This document shows, one piece after another, positions 1 through 9,976 of a stretch of 37,878 nt of DNA. Location: positions 1 to 37,878 of the forward strand of contig OUQQ01000131.1 in the NCBI GenBank assembly GCA_900404475.1. The letters run 5' to 3'. Numbering within the stretch: position 1 is the stretch's first letter; each line of letters opens with the position of its first letter. The position numbers were made by a program, and so were the translations under genes. This DNA is from Spongospora subterranea (lineage: Eukaryota; Endomyxa; Phytomyxea; Plasmodiophorida; Plasmodiophoridae). Under the pieces are notes generated by a model that searched no databases, was not told where the DNA came from, and was given only the letters and a program-made list of their open reading frames with translations.

Positions 1-93
1 CATCGTAACCTTTTGTTGCCAAAGAAGTAGATCGTGGTCGTCGGAACCGTCGTATTTCTTGATTGCGCTCAGAACTTCCTTCATGATACTGTA

Positions 94-438
94 ACGTAAG
101 TGTGTAACGTTGATGTTGTAGTTGTAGTAAAATGATCTCTGTGTGGGGAATCTTGTAACGTAAATTGCAGTGGTAACGTAAAGTCACTTAGTAACGTTAA
201 ACTCTAGCGCTTTGTGCTGTCGGGGAAACGTTATGATAGTATACTTGGCTTGAAGCCTTGAAACGTTGGAGTGCCCGAGATATTACGCAAAGTGTATCGA
301 ATATTCGCTTTCTTCGACAGCACAAAGCGTTAGAGTTTAACGTTACTAAGGGACTTTACCACTACAATTTACGTTACAAAATTCCCCACACAGAGATCAT
401 TTCACTACAACTACAACATCAACGTTACACACCTACGT
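94..438. repeat. Large imperfect inverted repeat (foldback)
   Basis: The segment 94-222 is the near-perfect reverse complement of 315-438. The arms are about 125 bp, with a few single-base differences, and are separated by a 92-bp spacer. Both arms are dense in TAACGT(A/T) words. The right arm runs into the 5' part of the following long open frame. It could be a foldback or MITE-like element, or a duplicated regulatory block. No transposase is visible. Confidence 0.85.
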
Positions 439-2054
439 GCCCACTGTTCGGAGGCTCCTGGTCGGAACCGGTCACCGCACGTAGATCTCATCGTCCGACA
501 AACGTAGACGCATGTCGGCCAAAAGTTTCAACGTCTTCGAGTCAACTTGCGCTGCATCGTGAGGCACACCTCGTACGTGAGCGATACAACAGCTATCTGA
601 GACAACGACATATTAGCCCGGATGGATTCGCCTTTGTAATTGAATTATCCCAACTCTCAGATGCGAAGGGGAATCCTGTTCGCCGAGATTGCTCATTTTC
701 GCCTGAAATTCACAAGTGTATCGAGAATCGCTTTCTAGCACAATACTTGAACCACATCTCAGTTACTCCATCATCAGCAAATATTGAGCTAATTCGCCAA
801 CGGCTGCTTTCAGACGAAAGTGGTGGACGACTGAAATACCGGTTTTGGTGGAGATCAAACGGGTGGATATCCGATGTGGTTCAAGTGACCTGGGCTCATA
901 TTGTCAGGCCTAAAACACCGTCATCATCACGAAAATGCCAAGCCGATCCAAAAACAGAGCTTAATGGTCAAAGAAGGAGGGACGACCAAAGCCACCAAGT
1001 CGTTCATCAAACAAAATGGGCAAAATGCAAAAAGCTGAGGGTGATGAACAGTGTTGGGAACAGCATATTCGGCGATACCGCATCCGGAAAGCGAAAACGG
1101 TCAAAATTGGATAGTATATTCTTTAATTACAGTGGTGGAGAACAATCACCTCCTGATTGTTCTGATCTGATCCATAACCGTTTACGATGCTACCACAACT
1201 TCTGTTATGCGAATCGGTATACGGGGGACATGGGCAAGTTGTTATCATCAATGGTGTCATCGATTAGCAGTTCATATTCAGCATCTGATGTATCCGTGCA
1301 TCCTGCTTTATTGAGCATTCGCCATATGCTCAAAGCAGGTCATGACCACAAAACGACAGAGGCAAAACAGGATCCGACATCGCTCTTCAACGCATCTACC
1401 GATGATGTCGACCGTTTGATTCAACTGTTTTTGAGACACATCCCATCGTTTCCCAAATATACGAACAACGATATTGAACAGATTCGCTCGATCCTCTTTC
1501 GCCCTCTTTGTCGCCGAATAATCACATTACTGTCTCACTATTCCAATTTTCTTCTCAGCTCTCCTAGTATTCCCCAGTCCAGTTCAAAGGCGCCAAATGA
1601 GTTATATACTCAGACTCTTCATACGTGGATGTGTTTGAAAAACAGCATCGCCACATCGTTACCGAATCGATCTCTGTTTATTCTGCCGTTATTGGTTGAT
1701 GGCATCATCTGCATCGTGATGTGCTTTACAGAGTTCCGGAACCCAGATATGTTCCATGTTCTCCACGATCGACTTCGCTATCAATCCATTATTGTTGATC
1801 AGTTACAGTCGTTACTGATGCCGATCATCGCAAACGCTTCTGATTGTCCGTTTTCGACAACTTCTAGAAAAGCTCAATCGACATTAGATAATATCTTCTA
1901 CCAGTTTCGGCAGAATACAAAGAGCTCTGTTCAAGCGCACACACTTAGGTTTTTGGCGAACGCGGTTAGTTCCGTCGTGTTTGCGAAAATACCAAACGTG
2001 CAGAGTCCAAGAGTTAGGGCTATGAGAGCAAAGAACAACGTAGCAAAGTTATAA
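258..2054 (+). CDS. Uncharacterised protein, long intronless frame
   Basis: This is the longest open frame of the window, 598 codons ending in TAA at 2054. I do not recognise a family. The protein has a basic, Ser-rich middle with an NLS-like GKRKRSK around residue 280, and a mostly helical hydrophobic C-terminal third (LLSHYSNFLLSS, LFILPLLVDGIICIVMCF). That third could hold one membrane segment or a buried helical repeat. The first in-frame ATG is at 1044, at codon 263. The 262 codons before it are open but have no Met, so the start at 258 is only a TTG. The real start is therefore probably in an upstream spliced exon or at 1044. The first part of the frame lies inside the inverted repeat arm, which may have inserted into the gene. 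Coding status is likely from its length, but function is unknown. Confidence 0.5.
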   Translation: MKRWSARDITQSVSNIRFLRQHKALEFNVTKGLYHYNLRYKIPHTEIISLQLQHQRYTPTCPLFGGSWSEPVTARRSHRPTNVDACRPKVSTSSSQLALHREAHLVRERYNSYLRQRHISPDGFAFVIELSQLSDAKGNPVRRDCSFSPEIHKCIENRFLAQYLNHISVTPSSANIELIRQRLLSDESGGRLKYRFWWRSNGWISDVVQVTWAHIVRPKTPSSSRKCQADPKTELNGQRRRDDQSHQVVHQTKWAKCKKLRVMNSVGNSIFGDTASGKRKRSKLDSIFFNYSGGEQSPPDCSDLIHNRLRCYHNFCYANRYTGDMGKLLSSMVSSISSSYSASDVSVHPALLSIRHMLKAGHDHKTTEAKQDPTSLFNASTDDVDRLIQLFLRHIPSFPKYTNNDIEQIRSILFRPLCRRIITLLSHYSNFLLSSPSIPQSSSKAPNELYTQTLHTWMCLKNSIATSLPNRSLFILPLLVDGIICIVMCFTEFRNPDMFHVLHDRLRYQSIIVDQLQSLLMPIIANASDCPFSTTSRKAQSTLDNIFYQFRQNTKSSVQAHTLRFLANAVSSVVFAKIPNVQSPRVRAMRAKNNVAKL

Positions 2055-2141
2055 TTTGGCCATGTAATGAAAGTACGCTATTCGAATCCCGTGCTGTACG
2101 AGAAATCCATCAATAGGACGGTAAACATTTATGAAAATGCA

Positions 2142-2345
2142 TTACATTTTCTCAAGAGCAGCGATGTGCAATACTGTATTGGCATCACCGTGTACTGGAG
2201 CAGGACCGAAAGCGTGTAGATTCACCCAGAATTCAAGTTGTTCAAGTTGCAAATAACGACTAAAGGCAAATTTGGGAGATATTGTGACAACAAGATCTAT
2301 TGTATCGATTATCATGCGACAAGGTCCCCATTTTATTCTGAGCAT
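2142..2345 (-). CDS. Small hypothetical protein (67 aa), doubtful
   Basis: An ATG at 2345 opens 67 codons to a TAA at 2142. The frame stays open upstream without an ATG to about 2381. The gene lies on the same strand as, and 80 bp beyond, the 5'-nucleotidase stop, so it could also be 3' UTR. No domain is recognised. There is no codon-level proof of translation. Confidence 0.2.
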   Translation of the reverse strand: MLRIKWGPCRMIIDTIDLVVTISPKFAFSRYLQLEQLEFWVNLHAFGPAPVHGDANTVLHIAALEKM

Positions 2346-2423
2346 CACCAATTTACCAGCATTTTTTTTAGCCGTGGACAAAAATCACAAAACACCCAAT
2401 AGAGTTATATAGATATAGGAGTT

Positions 2424-4419
2424 TTATTTCGATGACGAATCAGTAATTCTCCCGTCAACATTCAGATACACAGGGGTGTTCTGATCGCGATGACGCTCTA
2501 ATGCCCATACAACAATATCGGAAATACGCCTTTCAGGTAGTTCAGGTACGACAATGGTGTTGTAATAATGACTACAACCGTCACCCCCGCTGGCGATGAA
2601 CGCGGAGGTAGCCAATCGATATCTGAATACATTGATCAAAGGATGAAATAACAGTGAAGTTGATTCGTGAAATACCTGCGCGTGTGATCAATTTCAATGT
2701 TGTTGATGGTAAATAAATGGATACGGTTTCCGGCAATTTTGTCATGTGTGAATTGAATGCGGACGTTTGATGAAAAATGCGGAAAAGCGCCAGATGCATG
2801 TGGATAGTCGCGAATATGTTGCTCAATGGCGCCAAGAAGTGATACTAGATATCAATCAGCGAATTTGTAATGCGACAACACAGTTGAGGAGAAGGTGCCA
2901 TACTTCCAGAAATATCAATACATACAGCATTCTTTGGGAAAGGCATTTCCTCAAACACAATTCGTTTGGTTATATGCGATCCGTCTCGCTCCCTATCATA
3001 CAGTTTGTCTCCTCGAATAAAACCTCCATTGATCAACGCCAAATCAGGTTCCGCTCCGTAACTCGTGAAGAAAGCATAGAGACAGTCGGCAACCAGATTT
3101 CCGGACGAGGCTTCTGAAACACGAAGTGTAGACGTACGAGTATCAAGAGGAACCCCTTCGCATCAACGTCATCGATAAAAGCGTGAGCCAGAGCATCACT
3201 GATTGATTACCTAACATTTCGACGATTGGCTCGTCCAAATCCAGTAGCGCATGCTCCGGATTTTGATCAGCATAGTGCCGACCAGCAATATCCAACACAC
3301 CAGGATCTTGATCAACATCACAGGTTGATTGTAATGACATTGTCAGATAATGTTCGAAAGATCCATTAAGCCTCCTCCATTTGATATCGAGCACACCAAC
3401 CCAATAACCTGAACGATTGTTACTACAAATTAAAAAAGAATTTATCGATGAATTACCGTTTTGGCCACACTTCAGGATCAGAGTACGATTCTTGTGGAGC
3501 AAGAAAGGATCACTACAGGTATGAACTGATATGAATATTCGAGCAAGGAATATATATTGGGCACTTACTGATCATGTCCCCCCAAAATCACATCAATACC
3601 ATTGATATTCTCGGCAAGTTCAAGATCGCCAGTTTGTCTAAGGTGGGTCAGGGCAACAACTAGGTCTGGATCAGCTTCGGCCTTTAGGGTGTCTATCATC
3701 ACTCGACTACATTGAACAGGATCGGAAAACTGAGTAGTTTTACATGGATATGATCTGACGAATTAGATGATGAATGCTGGAACGTTACCAACACGGAAAC
3801 GGGAGAAATCCAACAGGAACTAACATGAATGGCGTTGATGGAGTGCATATCCCAAAAACTCCAATTTGAAGTCCATCATCTGATTTGATGACCTTGGTGG
3901 ATATCGTACCGGGGATATGATCTTCGGTGACAGACGACGTCACATTACTTCCAAACCAACTGAAGTTAGACTCGGATATGCGCTCCTCTAGGACTTGGGT
4001 TGAGAAGTCAAACTGATTTTAAACTAAGAATGATCAATGAAACACTGATGTTTTGTAGTACCTCATGATTCCCCAGTACAACTGCATCAATGTTCATGTA
4101 GTTTAGTATATCGATAATCACCTTTCCTTTAGTTTGTTCTGCGAGTGAGGAGCCACCAAGAAAATCCCCATTGACGGTCACGAAGCAATCTGAGCGTGGA
4201 CTTCCATTAGCAAACTCGAACGCGATACTGTAGAGTTCTGATACTTTTGCCATATTCGCTCCTCAACCTGTTTATTAAAGTAGACACAGATGCGAAACCT
4301 CCATGGCCAGAAGCGTTATCGAATGTGTAGATATCATTAACACAAATGATGCGGAATGCATTGAATTTAGAGGATACTGATTTGTCAGTTGCAGAGGGAT
4401 CAGGTTTTCGATCAACCAT
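2424..4419 (-). CDS. 5'-nucleotidase / UshA-like metallophosphoesterase
   Basis: Two-domain 5'-nucleotidase family hydrolase of nucleotides or related phosphoesters. The N-terminal metallophosphatase domain shows VNDIY, NGDF, GNHEFDF, ALTH and GGHDHD, the family's metal ligands. The C-terminal domain shows SSGNLVAD, LINGGFIRG, FEEMPFPKN and SGGDG, ending NVDGRI. It is split by short GT-AG introns. Well-supported introns are 4061-4013 (49 bp), 3568-3514 (55), 3210-3156 (55), 2903-2845 (59) and 2675-2623 (53); each restores the family frame. Intron 1 is ambiguous: 4228-4201 (28 bp) or 4267-4228 (40 bp). The intron near 3790-3730 has an unresolved donor. The start ATG at 4419 is the first in frame. 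I see no clear signal peptide at this start, unlike secreted members, so an intracellular role is possible. A tandem repeat begins about 30 bp upstream. Substrate cannot be told from sequence. Confidence 0.88.
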
Positions 4420-4446
4420 CGATAACGACAATGGATGGATCTGGCG

Positions 4447-4797
4447 AAGATGGAATAACGCGCAATGGTTTATAAGCAACGATGGAATTACGCCCAACGG
4501 TTTATAAGCAACGATGGAATGACGCCCAATGGTTTATAAGCAACGATGGAATTACGCCCAACGGTTTATAAGCAACGATGGAATGACGCCCAATGGTTTA
4601 TAAGCAACGATGGAATGACGCCCAATGTTTATAAGCAACGATGGAATGACGCCCAATGGTTTATAAGCAACGATGGAATGACGCCCAATGTTTATAAGCA
4701 ACGATGGAATGACGCCCAATGGTTTATAAGCAACGATGGAATGACGCCCAATGTTTATAAGCAACGATGGAATGACGCCCAATGGTTTATAAGCAAC
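4447..4797. repeat. Minisatellite, about 11 units of 31/32 bp
   Basis: Eleven tandem copies of a unit containing GCAACGATGGAATGACG and ending CAATGGTTTATAAG. The first five steps are 32 bp. From about 4598 the spacing alternates 31 and 32 bp because every second copy has lost one G, giving a 63-bp higher-order repeat. Copies near the left end carry ATTACG or ATAACG instead of ATGACG. The repeat lies just upstream of the 5'-nucleotidase ATG. Both strands of it are open by chance, so apparent reading frames here are repeat translations. Confidence 0.95.
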
Positions 4798-4809
4798 AAT
4801 GACAGCTAA

Positions 4810-5141
4810 TAGCCGCCTGGGCCGATGGTTCTGGCAACGATCAGGAATCCAATCGAACTCTCTGGCAATAGACCAATGAGAATCCCCCGTCAAGTCGTAC
4901 AGTACTCGACGTGTGTACACTATCGCGTTACGGCTGTCTCGGGTCACGACTCACGGATTGGAACATCTCGTTGCGGTTGGCACTTGGCGCCATTACGCAT
5001 CAGTGACGATTACTGTACAGTGTACTAACTGGTACTCCATTGCTTTAGTCAGGACCGGGAAGCGGCTATGCATCTTGCCTCATCTTGCCAAAAATTTGTT
5101 CAATGCACTCTTTGACAATTTAAAGGCGTTCCCTGTTCTGA
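4810..5141. other. Intergenic, nothing recognised
   Basis: Between the minisatellite and the next candidate exon. Only short overlapping open frames with no family resemblance are present. No RNA gene or repeat was seen. Confidence 0.4.
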
Positions 5142-5560
5142 TTAGCATTCTGAGAAATCAATTCCGGTCATGAATAGGTAACGCACTGGGCGTATCACAG
5201 ATCGTTTCAAATCGACTTGGTGTTGGCTCATTGTCTTATCCTCAATTTTCACAAATTTATGGGTAGGCTGGGAGCCCAGCTTCAAGGAACACATTTCAAT
5301 CAAAATGGTGATGGCATCGTCGAAATTGGAGCGCGAACCGTTGGCGTGACAGTATTGCATCAGCCATGTGGGATGATTATAGATTGATGGCCATCGGACG
5401 TTCACTGGTGAACTGCTTTGGCCCCGTTCAGTTCTGATATCCGTTTTTGTGCACTATGAAGTAAATCGGCCAGCGCGCTTGGGAAAACGGTACTGCGAAA
5501 ATCATTACCCATGCGCAAGCTTGGTGTACTTGAACTTTCATGTTGCTGGTGAGGGTTGAT
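5142..5560 (-). CDS. Candidate two-exon gene, unknown function
   Basis: Two adjoining open stretches look coding. One runs from about 5560 to 5407 and reads through a hydrophilic then helical segment (FRSTVFPSALADLLHSAQKR). It ends at a GTGAAC donor-like site near 5405. The second, ending in TAA at 5142, holds SNFDDAITILIEMCSLKLG. No AG acceptor joins them cleanly, so the splice structure is unresolved and one of the two may be chance. No family is recognised. The gene would be head-to-tail with the 5'-nucleotidase. Confidence 0.3.
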
Positions 5561-5758
5561 TGATCTCGCTCAGACCAGTCCCCGGGAAATTGGAGTTCTG
5601 TCCCAATCCTCAAGTTAAAAACGGCTAAAATGCTCTATCTGTTCACAGGGTTGCAGTGACGCCATGAGAATAGAAGTACATATTTATACAGGTGTTAGGT
5701 TTATACAGACATTTAGTCAATTTAACGGACTCATATGAGTCGGTGTCGGATAGATGAT

Positions 5759-7374
5759 TTAAATGGATTCAGATGATCGCGAAATCCATTGCTGGTAAAC
5801 ATAGTCGCTGACTCTTGTACCATAGAATTCTCGGACCTGGCTGGAAGTTGTGTAATCCGATGCTGCGATTCGCCCTCGGCAAGCGGCGTCACCACATGAA
5901 CAATCGAACTCCATCGTTTCGCCACAGCAGAACGTGGCGTAGTCCATAGTCAACGGCTCGCCAATGGCGATGTTTCGGCGCGCAAACACATTCAGTGAGG
6001 AATTCTCGCCGAACCAGAGGCTGGGATTGCAGGAATGGCTCAATGGGCGCCAGTTATTATGGTCATTGGGCCAAATTGCCCAAACCTTCTTTGAAAATGG
6101 CCACGCGTACTGGGTAAACATGGCCTTATCTGTGGCGCTCCAGTTTCTGTCAACATATTGCTTGGTTATGAGGCGTAAGGGTCTCCCTAGAAGGGCACGT
6201 TAGATATAACCATAACATTGTCTAATTTTTCCAATCAACCTTCATCGTGAAATACGAGCTCATCTTTAGCGATGTTGCGACTAGCGAGAACATGATATCC
6301 ACGACCCTCGGCAGACGAAAACGACACCTTCACCGGCGGTTTGCGAGCGAGAATCGCGATATTGCGCTGGATCGCGGCTTTGATCATGAGCTTTGCGAAC
6401 CCGATCGATTTGATGGGATCGTTGGCAAGAATAAGGTCTGCGCTGCCGTCATTATCGGGATAGAATATACCACAGTTCGGATTGATTTCGAGCATAAAGA
6501 CGTTGCCATTGGCGTCAATTCGAAGATCGGAGCGACCGTACCCGACACCTCCAAGAATGTGATCGAACGCCGCAATCCCAACAGCTTTACACTTCTCGGC
6601 AAGGACGGGATCAGCTAGAGGAGCGCAGCGTGTCTTGCCGAAATCGACCCATTTCAGCTCAAAATGCTTGAACAATTCTCCATCCGGAAACTTGAACTGA
6701 ACTGGTGTGAAGGCGCGAGACACCCCTCTATCCGGATCCTCACATGCTAGAACAGTCACCTCGACTCCCTCGATGTATTCCTCCACCAGAACGTCGCTGA
6801 ACAGGCCCATGAACCTGCTCGCTTCGGCGACCAGATCCTCCATGTTCCTGCAAAGGGAGTCCCTGGTCATCCCGACCGAGTTGTACCCGCTCGTGTGTTT
6901 GACAATGACTGGAAAATTGAGATGTGAGCAGACGGCCTCGATATTATCATGTAGAGACACATGTGCATATGCGGGCACATTGATTCCGGCGAAAAACGCC
7001 AACATCTTCATGTCCAGTTTCGTTGGCTCGAAGTGTTTCGAATCGGCTCCCGTGAACGGAACCCCGAATTTCTCCAGCGCCTGAACCACACTGATTCCCG
7101 CACGGTCCTCGTCCAAAGCGCCATCACAGAGATTGAAAAAGGCGTCGAACGTCCCAGTCCTTACAAGGTCACGGACCTGTGAATAGGCTGTCGCTTTTTT
7201 GATCAACACCGACGTGAATTTGTAATTTTTGGTGTCGGGCGAGTTGTTAAACGCGTATGCAGGAGTGCATCGGTAGTTGTCGTATGCCTTTGTGTCAGAC
7301 AACGACCCTTCATATGAGGACTGTAAGACGCAGATGTGGAGTGGATTCTGAGTCTCATCGTCCAGCAGCTTCAT
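5759..7374 (-). CDS. ATP-grasp (D-Ala-D-Ala ligase-like) / SET fusion protein
   Basis: Two exons, 7374-6240 and 6186-5759, with a 53-bp GT-AG intron. The total is 521 codons including stop. Residues 1 to about 340 form an ATP-grasp fold of the D-alanine-D-alanine ligase type: the nucleotide-binding Lys is in PVIVKHTSGYNSVGM, the hinge in VLVEEYIEGVEVT, and the Mg/catalytic block in MLEINPNCG. The rest is a SET methyltransferase domain: GRGYHVLASRNI, then LSHSCNPSLWF, GEPLTMDYATF and a post-SET CSCGDAACRG. The intron falls inside the SET domain (after HDEG) and its removal restores the motif order. The SET half suggests protein-lysine methylation. The ATP-grasp half suggests carboxylate-amine ligation of an unknown substrate. 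No signal peptide is seen. Clear start ATG at 7374. Confidence 0.9.
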
Positions 7375-8117
7375 CGGTCGTCAGGTGACACGGGGGCGGG
7401 GAAGGGGCGGCGTTGCGTTGCTGAGGGGAGCGACGAGCGACGAGCGCGATCTGTCTGCGATTTAAGTGGTGGACGACCTAAGTATTGAATAGGTCAAGGG
7501 GTATTCTCATATGTACAGCGGGCTTCAATTGACACTGGTCTTAGGGTATGGCTAAGGGCATATATGGGCTCAGGCACAATCCGAACCTGATCCCCATCGC
7601 CCCACCCGTCACAGCGTCACCTTGCTGTTACCGATCTTCACGCGTCAGATCTTTTTTTTGGCGAGCGAGAACATTCACAGCCCCCCCCCGAACAGGAATA
7701 GATTTGATCGGTAGGGTTGGGGGGAGGGGAGTGGATCAACCAATACAGGTCCTGGCTCTAGCTGGGGAGACGCCCTGTCGTATCCAAAGTGAAACACACC
7801 GGATGGGCGTTTTCTTCAAAGATAAGCACGAGTTACTGAAACCGCTGAGTTCTTAGCCTGCTTCCGCCGTTCGATGCTTGCAGATCCTCTATGGAAATTA
7901 TAAACGCATAATGCATAATGGCCAGTACTCTTGGATTTTTGAGATGTGAAAAGTAATGCTCATTTACACTATATTGCACATTGCCTTTCAAGTATGTATT
8001 GTGGTGTTTTGATAGGCCAAAGGTGAATAGCGTCTCCCAGTTACGGATGTTTTGGTTTTGGAAATATCATGAAATTTGAGGGCTGAAATGACACCGTGAG
8101 TGGAGTCAATTCAGCAT
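7375..8117. other. Intergenic; 5' region of the ATP-grasp/SET gene
   Basis: About 740 bp with no convincing gene. It has a T8 run at 7652-7659 and a C9 run at 7681-7689, otherwise unremarkable. A 102-codon plus frame from 7548 begins with an ATG but is Pro/Arg-rich and crosses both homopolymers, so I do not call it. Confidence 0.4.
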
Positions 8118-8278
8118 TTAAACCCGTTTACGAACGGTCGGCTTGGGAGCGAGTAAACTCTCGAAACAATCAGAATCTTCGAGGTGACCTTGCGCCGTCA
8201 TCGTCCTCGGCTGAAATTGCGACATGTATTCCTCGTCAATGATTACCCCTTGTCTGGATAAGGAGGAGCGAACCATGC
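8118..8278 (-). CDS. Small hypothetical protein (52-53 aa), doubtful
   Basis: An ATG at 8278 opens to a TAA at 8118. The product is basic at its end (PKPTVRKRV) and acidic in the middle. A TATAAAAA-like box on this strand at about 8341-8333 lies 60 bp upstream. An earlier out-of-frame ATG at 8308 would give only a 21-residue peptide. It could instead be the last exon of a longer gene. Confidence 0.25.
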
Positions 8279-8570
8279 GGTGAGGGGGTCGATAAAACAA
8301 TTGAGCATCGATTGCTGCACTATACGATCTGTTTTTATATGTGGAGATTCAGTTCATCTGACCACTGACCGCTCGGCCCTGGATTCTATCCCGCCGACAG
8401 TCGGCCTCCTGTCCTTGATCCCTGAGTTATAAAGACGCCAACGATACAACTGTGGATGGCCTTATAGCCATCGTTACCATGATCAACAAAAGGAGAATCA
8501 GGAGGGGCCTTCCCTACTCTACATCATAATAAACCAATTGTGTCCTTTTCCAACAACCATTGCCTGGCCA

Positions 8571-8578
8571 TATATATA
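8571..8578 (+). promoter_or_regulatory. TATA-like box
   Basis: TATATATA sits 17 bp upstream of the ATG of the small plus-strand gene at 8595. It is a plausible core promoter, or the frame start may be internal to a transcript, since the spacing to the ATG is short. Confidence 0.3.
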
Positions 8579-8594
8579 GTCGCCAGAAACCCTG

Positions 8595-9002
8595 ATGACT
8601 ATAATGGCCTTGGCAAACATTTTCTACAATGTACTTCATCTATTCGCGGCGTTGACCGTTTATGCCATGTTATGCGCTGTCAACAGCATGTTGATCTACA
8701 CAGTTCGCCTGGTTGAAAGCCATCAGCATTTATGGGCGCGTACGAGGTCGATATTTGAAATCGTTGTTGTTTCTTCAATATATATATGTAGAGCGGCATT
8801 TACTTCGACAGCTTCTGCAACTATTGAAGATGGACATTTTATCCACCCATCTCCGTCCTCTACCTTACCACAGCTTCCAGCTAGCCCCATATTCGACAAT
8901 AACTCCTATAACAGCCCCGAACAGATAAAGCAAAGAAGGTTCACCAGTTCAATGAAAGCAGTTCAGGTAGATGTTTCTCACCAATGGGCAAATAATCAGT
9001 GA
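8595..9002 (+). CDS. Small putative membrane protein (135 aa)
   Basis: The ATG at 8595 (second ATG three codons on) is followed by a long hydrophobic stretch, residues 4-38 (NVLHLFAALTVYAMLC), and another around 52-65 (IFEIVVVSSIYICR). A Ser/Pro-rich, probably soluble tail follows. One or two membrane helices are likely. No family is recognised. It is intronless as written, and coding status rests only on length, an ATG and composition. Confidence 0.35.
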   Translation: MTIMALANIFYNVLHLFAALTVYAMLCAVNSMLIYTVRLVESHQHLWARTRSIFEIVVVSSIYICRAAFTSTASATIEDGHFIHPSPSSTLPQLPASPIFDNNSYNSPEQIKQRRFTSSMKAVQVDVSHQWANNQ

Positions 9003-9394
9003 TCCCTAATCAAGTTTAGATCGATGACGATGAATGGACAACCCCATTAGCTGCCAACGTTGCTGGGTATCAAGCTGGCTGGTCAGATATGTGGTAAATC
9101 TTCAATCCTTTCCGTACAATAAACCCATAACGTTCGGTTTAAGAATATATTACCTAAGTTGAAAGTGACTTCAACAACTTTTACAATTATCATAACGATC
9201 AGCAACACTAACAACAAAATATTGATTTGCGCGGCGTGAGTAGTTGAGTACCGACCAGAGCTGACGACATTCGAAATTTTTTCGTTGGGGCAAACATTAT
9301 ATTATACGATGATCCACTAATAGTGTGATCGGAGTCCGTGGCGCAATGTGACGGAACTCCGTCGTTGTCTAGACAAGAATCCCTCTTTGTAGAG

Positions 9395-9856
9395 ATGGCG
9401 CTGATCCTTGAGAAGGAGGACTTCCAGCACATCCTGCGTATCCTCAACACCAATGTTGCCGGTCGCGATAAGATCATGTACGCCTTGACCAAGATCAAGG
9501 GTGTCGGTCGTCGTCTTTCCAATCTTGCCTGCAAGAAGGCCGAGATTGATCTAAACAAGCGCGCCGGAGAGCTGTCAGAGGACGAGATTGACAAGATCCG
9601 TGCGGTTCTCGCCAACCCTATGGAATTCGACGTCCCAAGCTGGTTCGTCAACCGTACCAAAGACCGTTTAACCGGCAAGGACTTGCACCTTGTTTGCAAT
9701 CATCTCGATGCCAAGCTTCGTGAAGATCTTGAACGCTTAAAGAAGATTCGGGCTCACCGTGGATACCGCCACTACTGGCGCCTCAAGGTTCGTGGCCAGC
9801 ACACCAAGACAACAGGCCGTCGTGGCCGAACTGTCGGTGTTGCCGGCAAGAAGTAA
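9395..9856 (+). CDS. RPS18: 40S ribosomal protein S18 (uS13)
   Basis: Intronless, 153 aa, full length for eukaryotic S18. This small-subunit head protein contacts the large subunit across bridge B1 and lies near the tRNA sites. Diagnostic blocks are [49 protein letters not shown] and the C-terminal [18 protein letters not shown]. The frame is open 19 codons upstream, but the family start corresponds to the ATG at 9395. Codon use is visibly more biased toward C-ending codons (ATC, AAG, CGT/GTC) than neighbours, as expected for high expression. It converges on the RNF10-like gene with 120 bp between stops. Confidence 0.98.
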   Translation: MALILEKEDFQHILRILNTNVAGRDKIMYALTKIKGVGRRLSNLACKKAEIDLNKRAGELSEDEIDKIRAVLANPMEFDVPSWFVNRTKDRLTGKDLHLVCNHLDAKLREDLERLKKIRAHRGYRHYWRLKVRGQHTKTTGRRGRTVGVAGKK

Positions 9857-9976
9857 TGGCGCTATTGACCAACTAAACAGGATTCAATTTATGTGCATTT
9901 TTTGTTGAAAATTGTGTGTGTTTGATGGTATTTTTCCCTTCCGATTCATCCCGTTCATTTGCGTTTGGTTTATTTC

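Noticed and set aside
3121..3220. Apparent double frameshift at a GGGG run in the 5'-nucleotidase
   Set aside because: A 55-bp GT-AG intron (3210-3156) restores the family frame exactly, so the gene is not broken there.
4546..4947. Repetitive proteins on both strands with 10-11 residue repeats
   Set aside because: They are translations of the 31/32-bp minisatellite; frames are open only because the unit lacks stops.
9208..9699. 163-codon minus-strand open frame
   Set aside because: It is antisense to RPS18 and has no family features.
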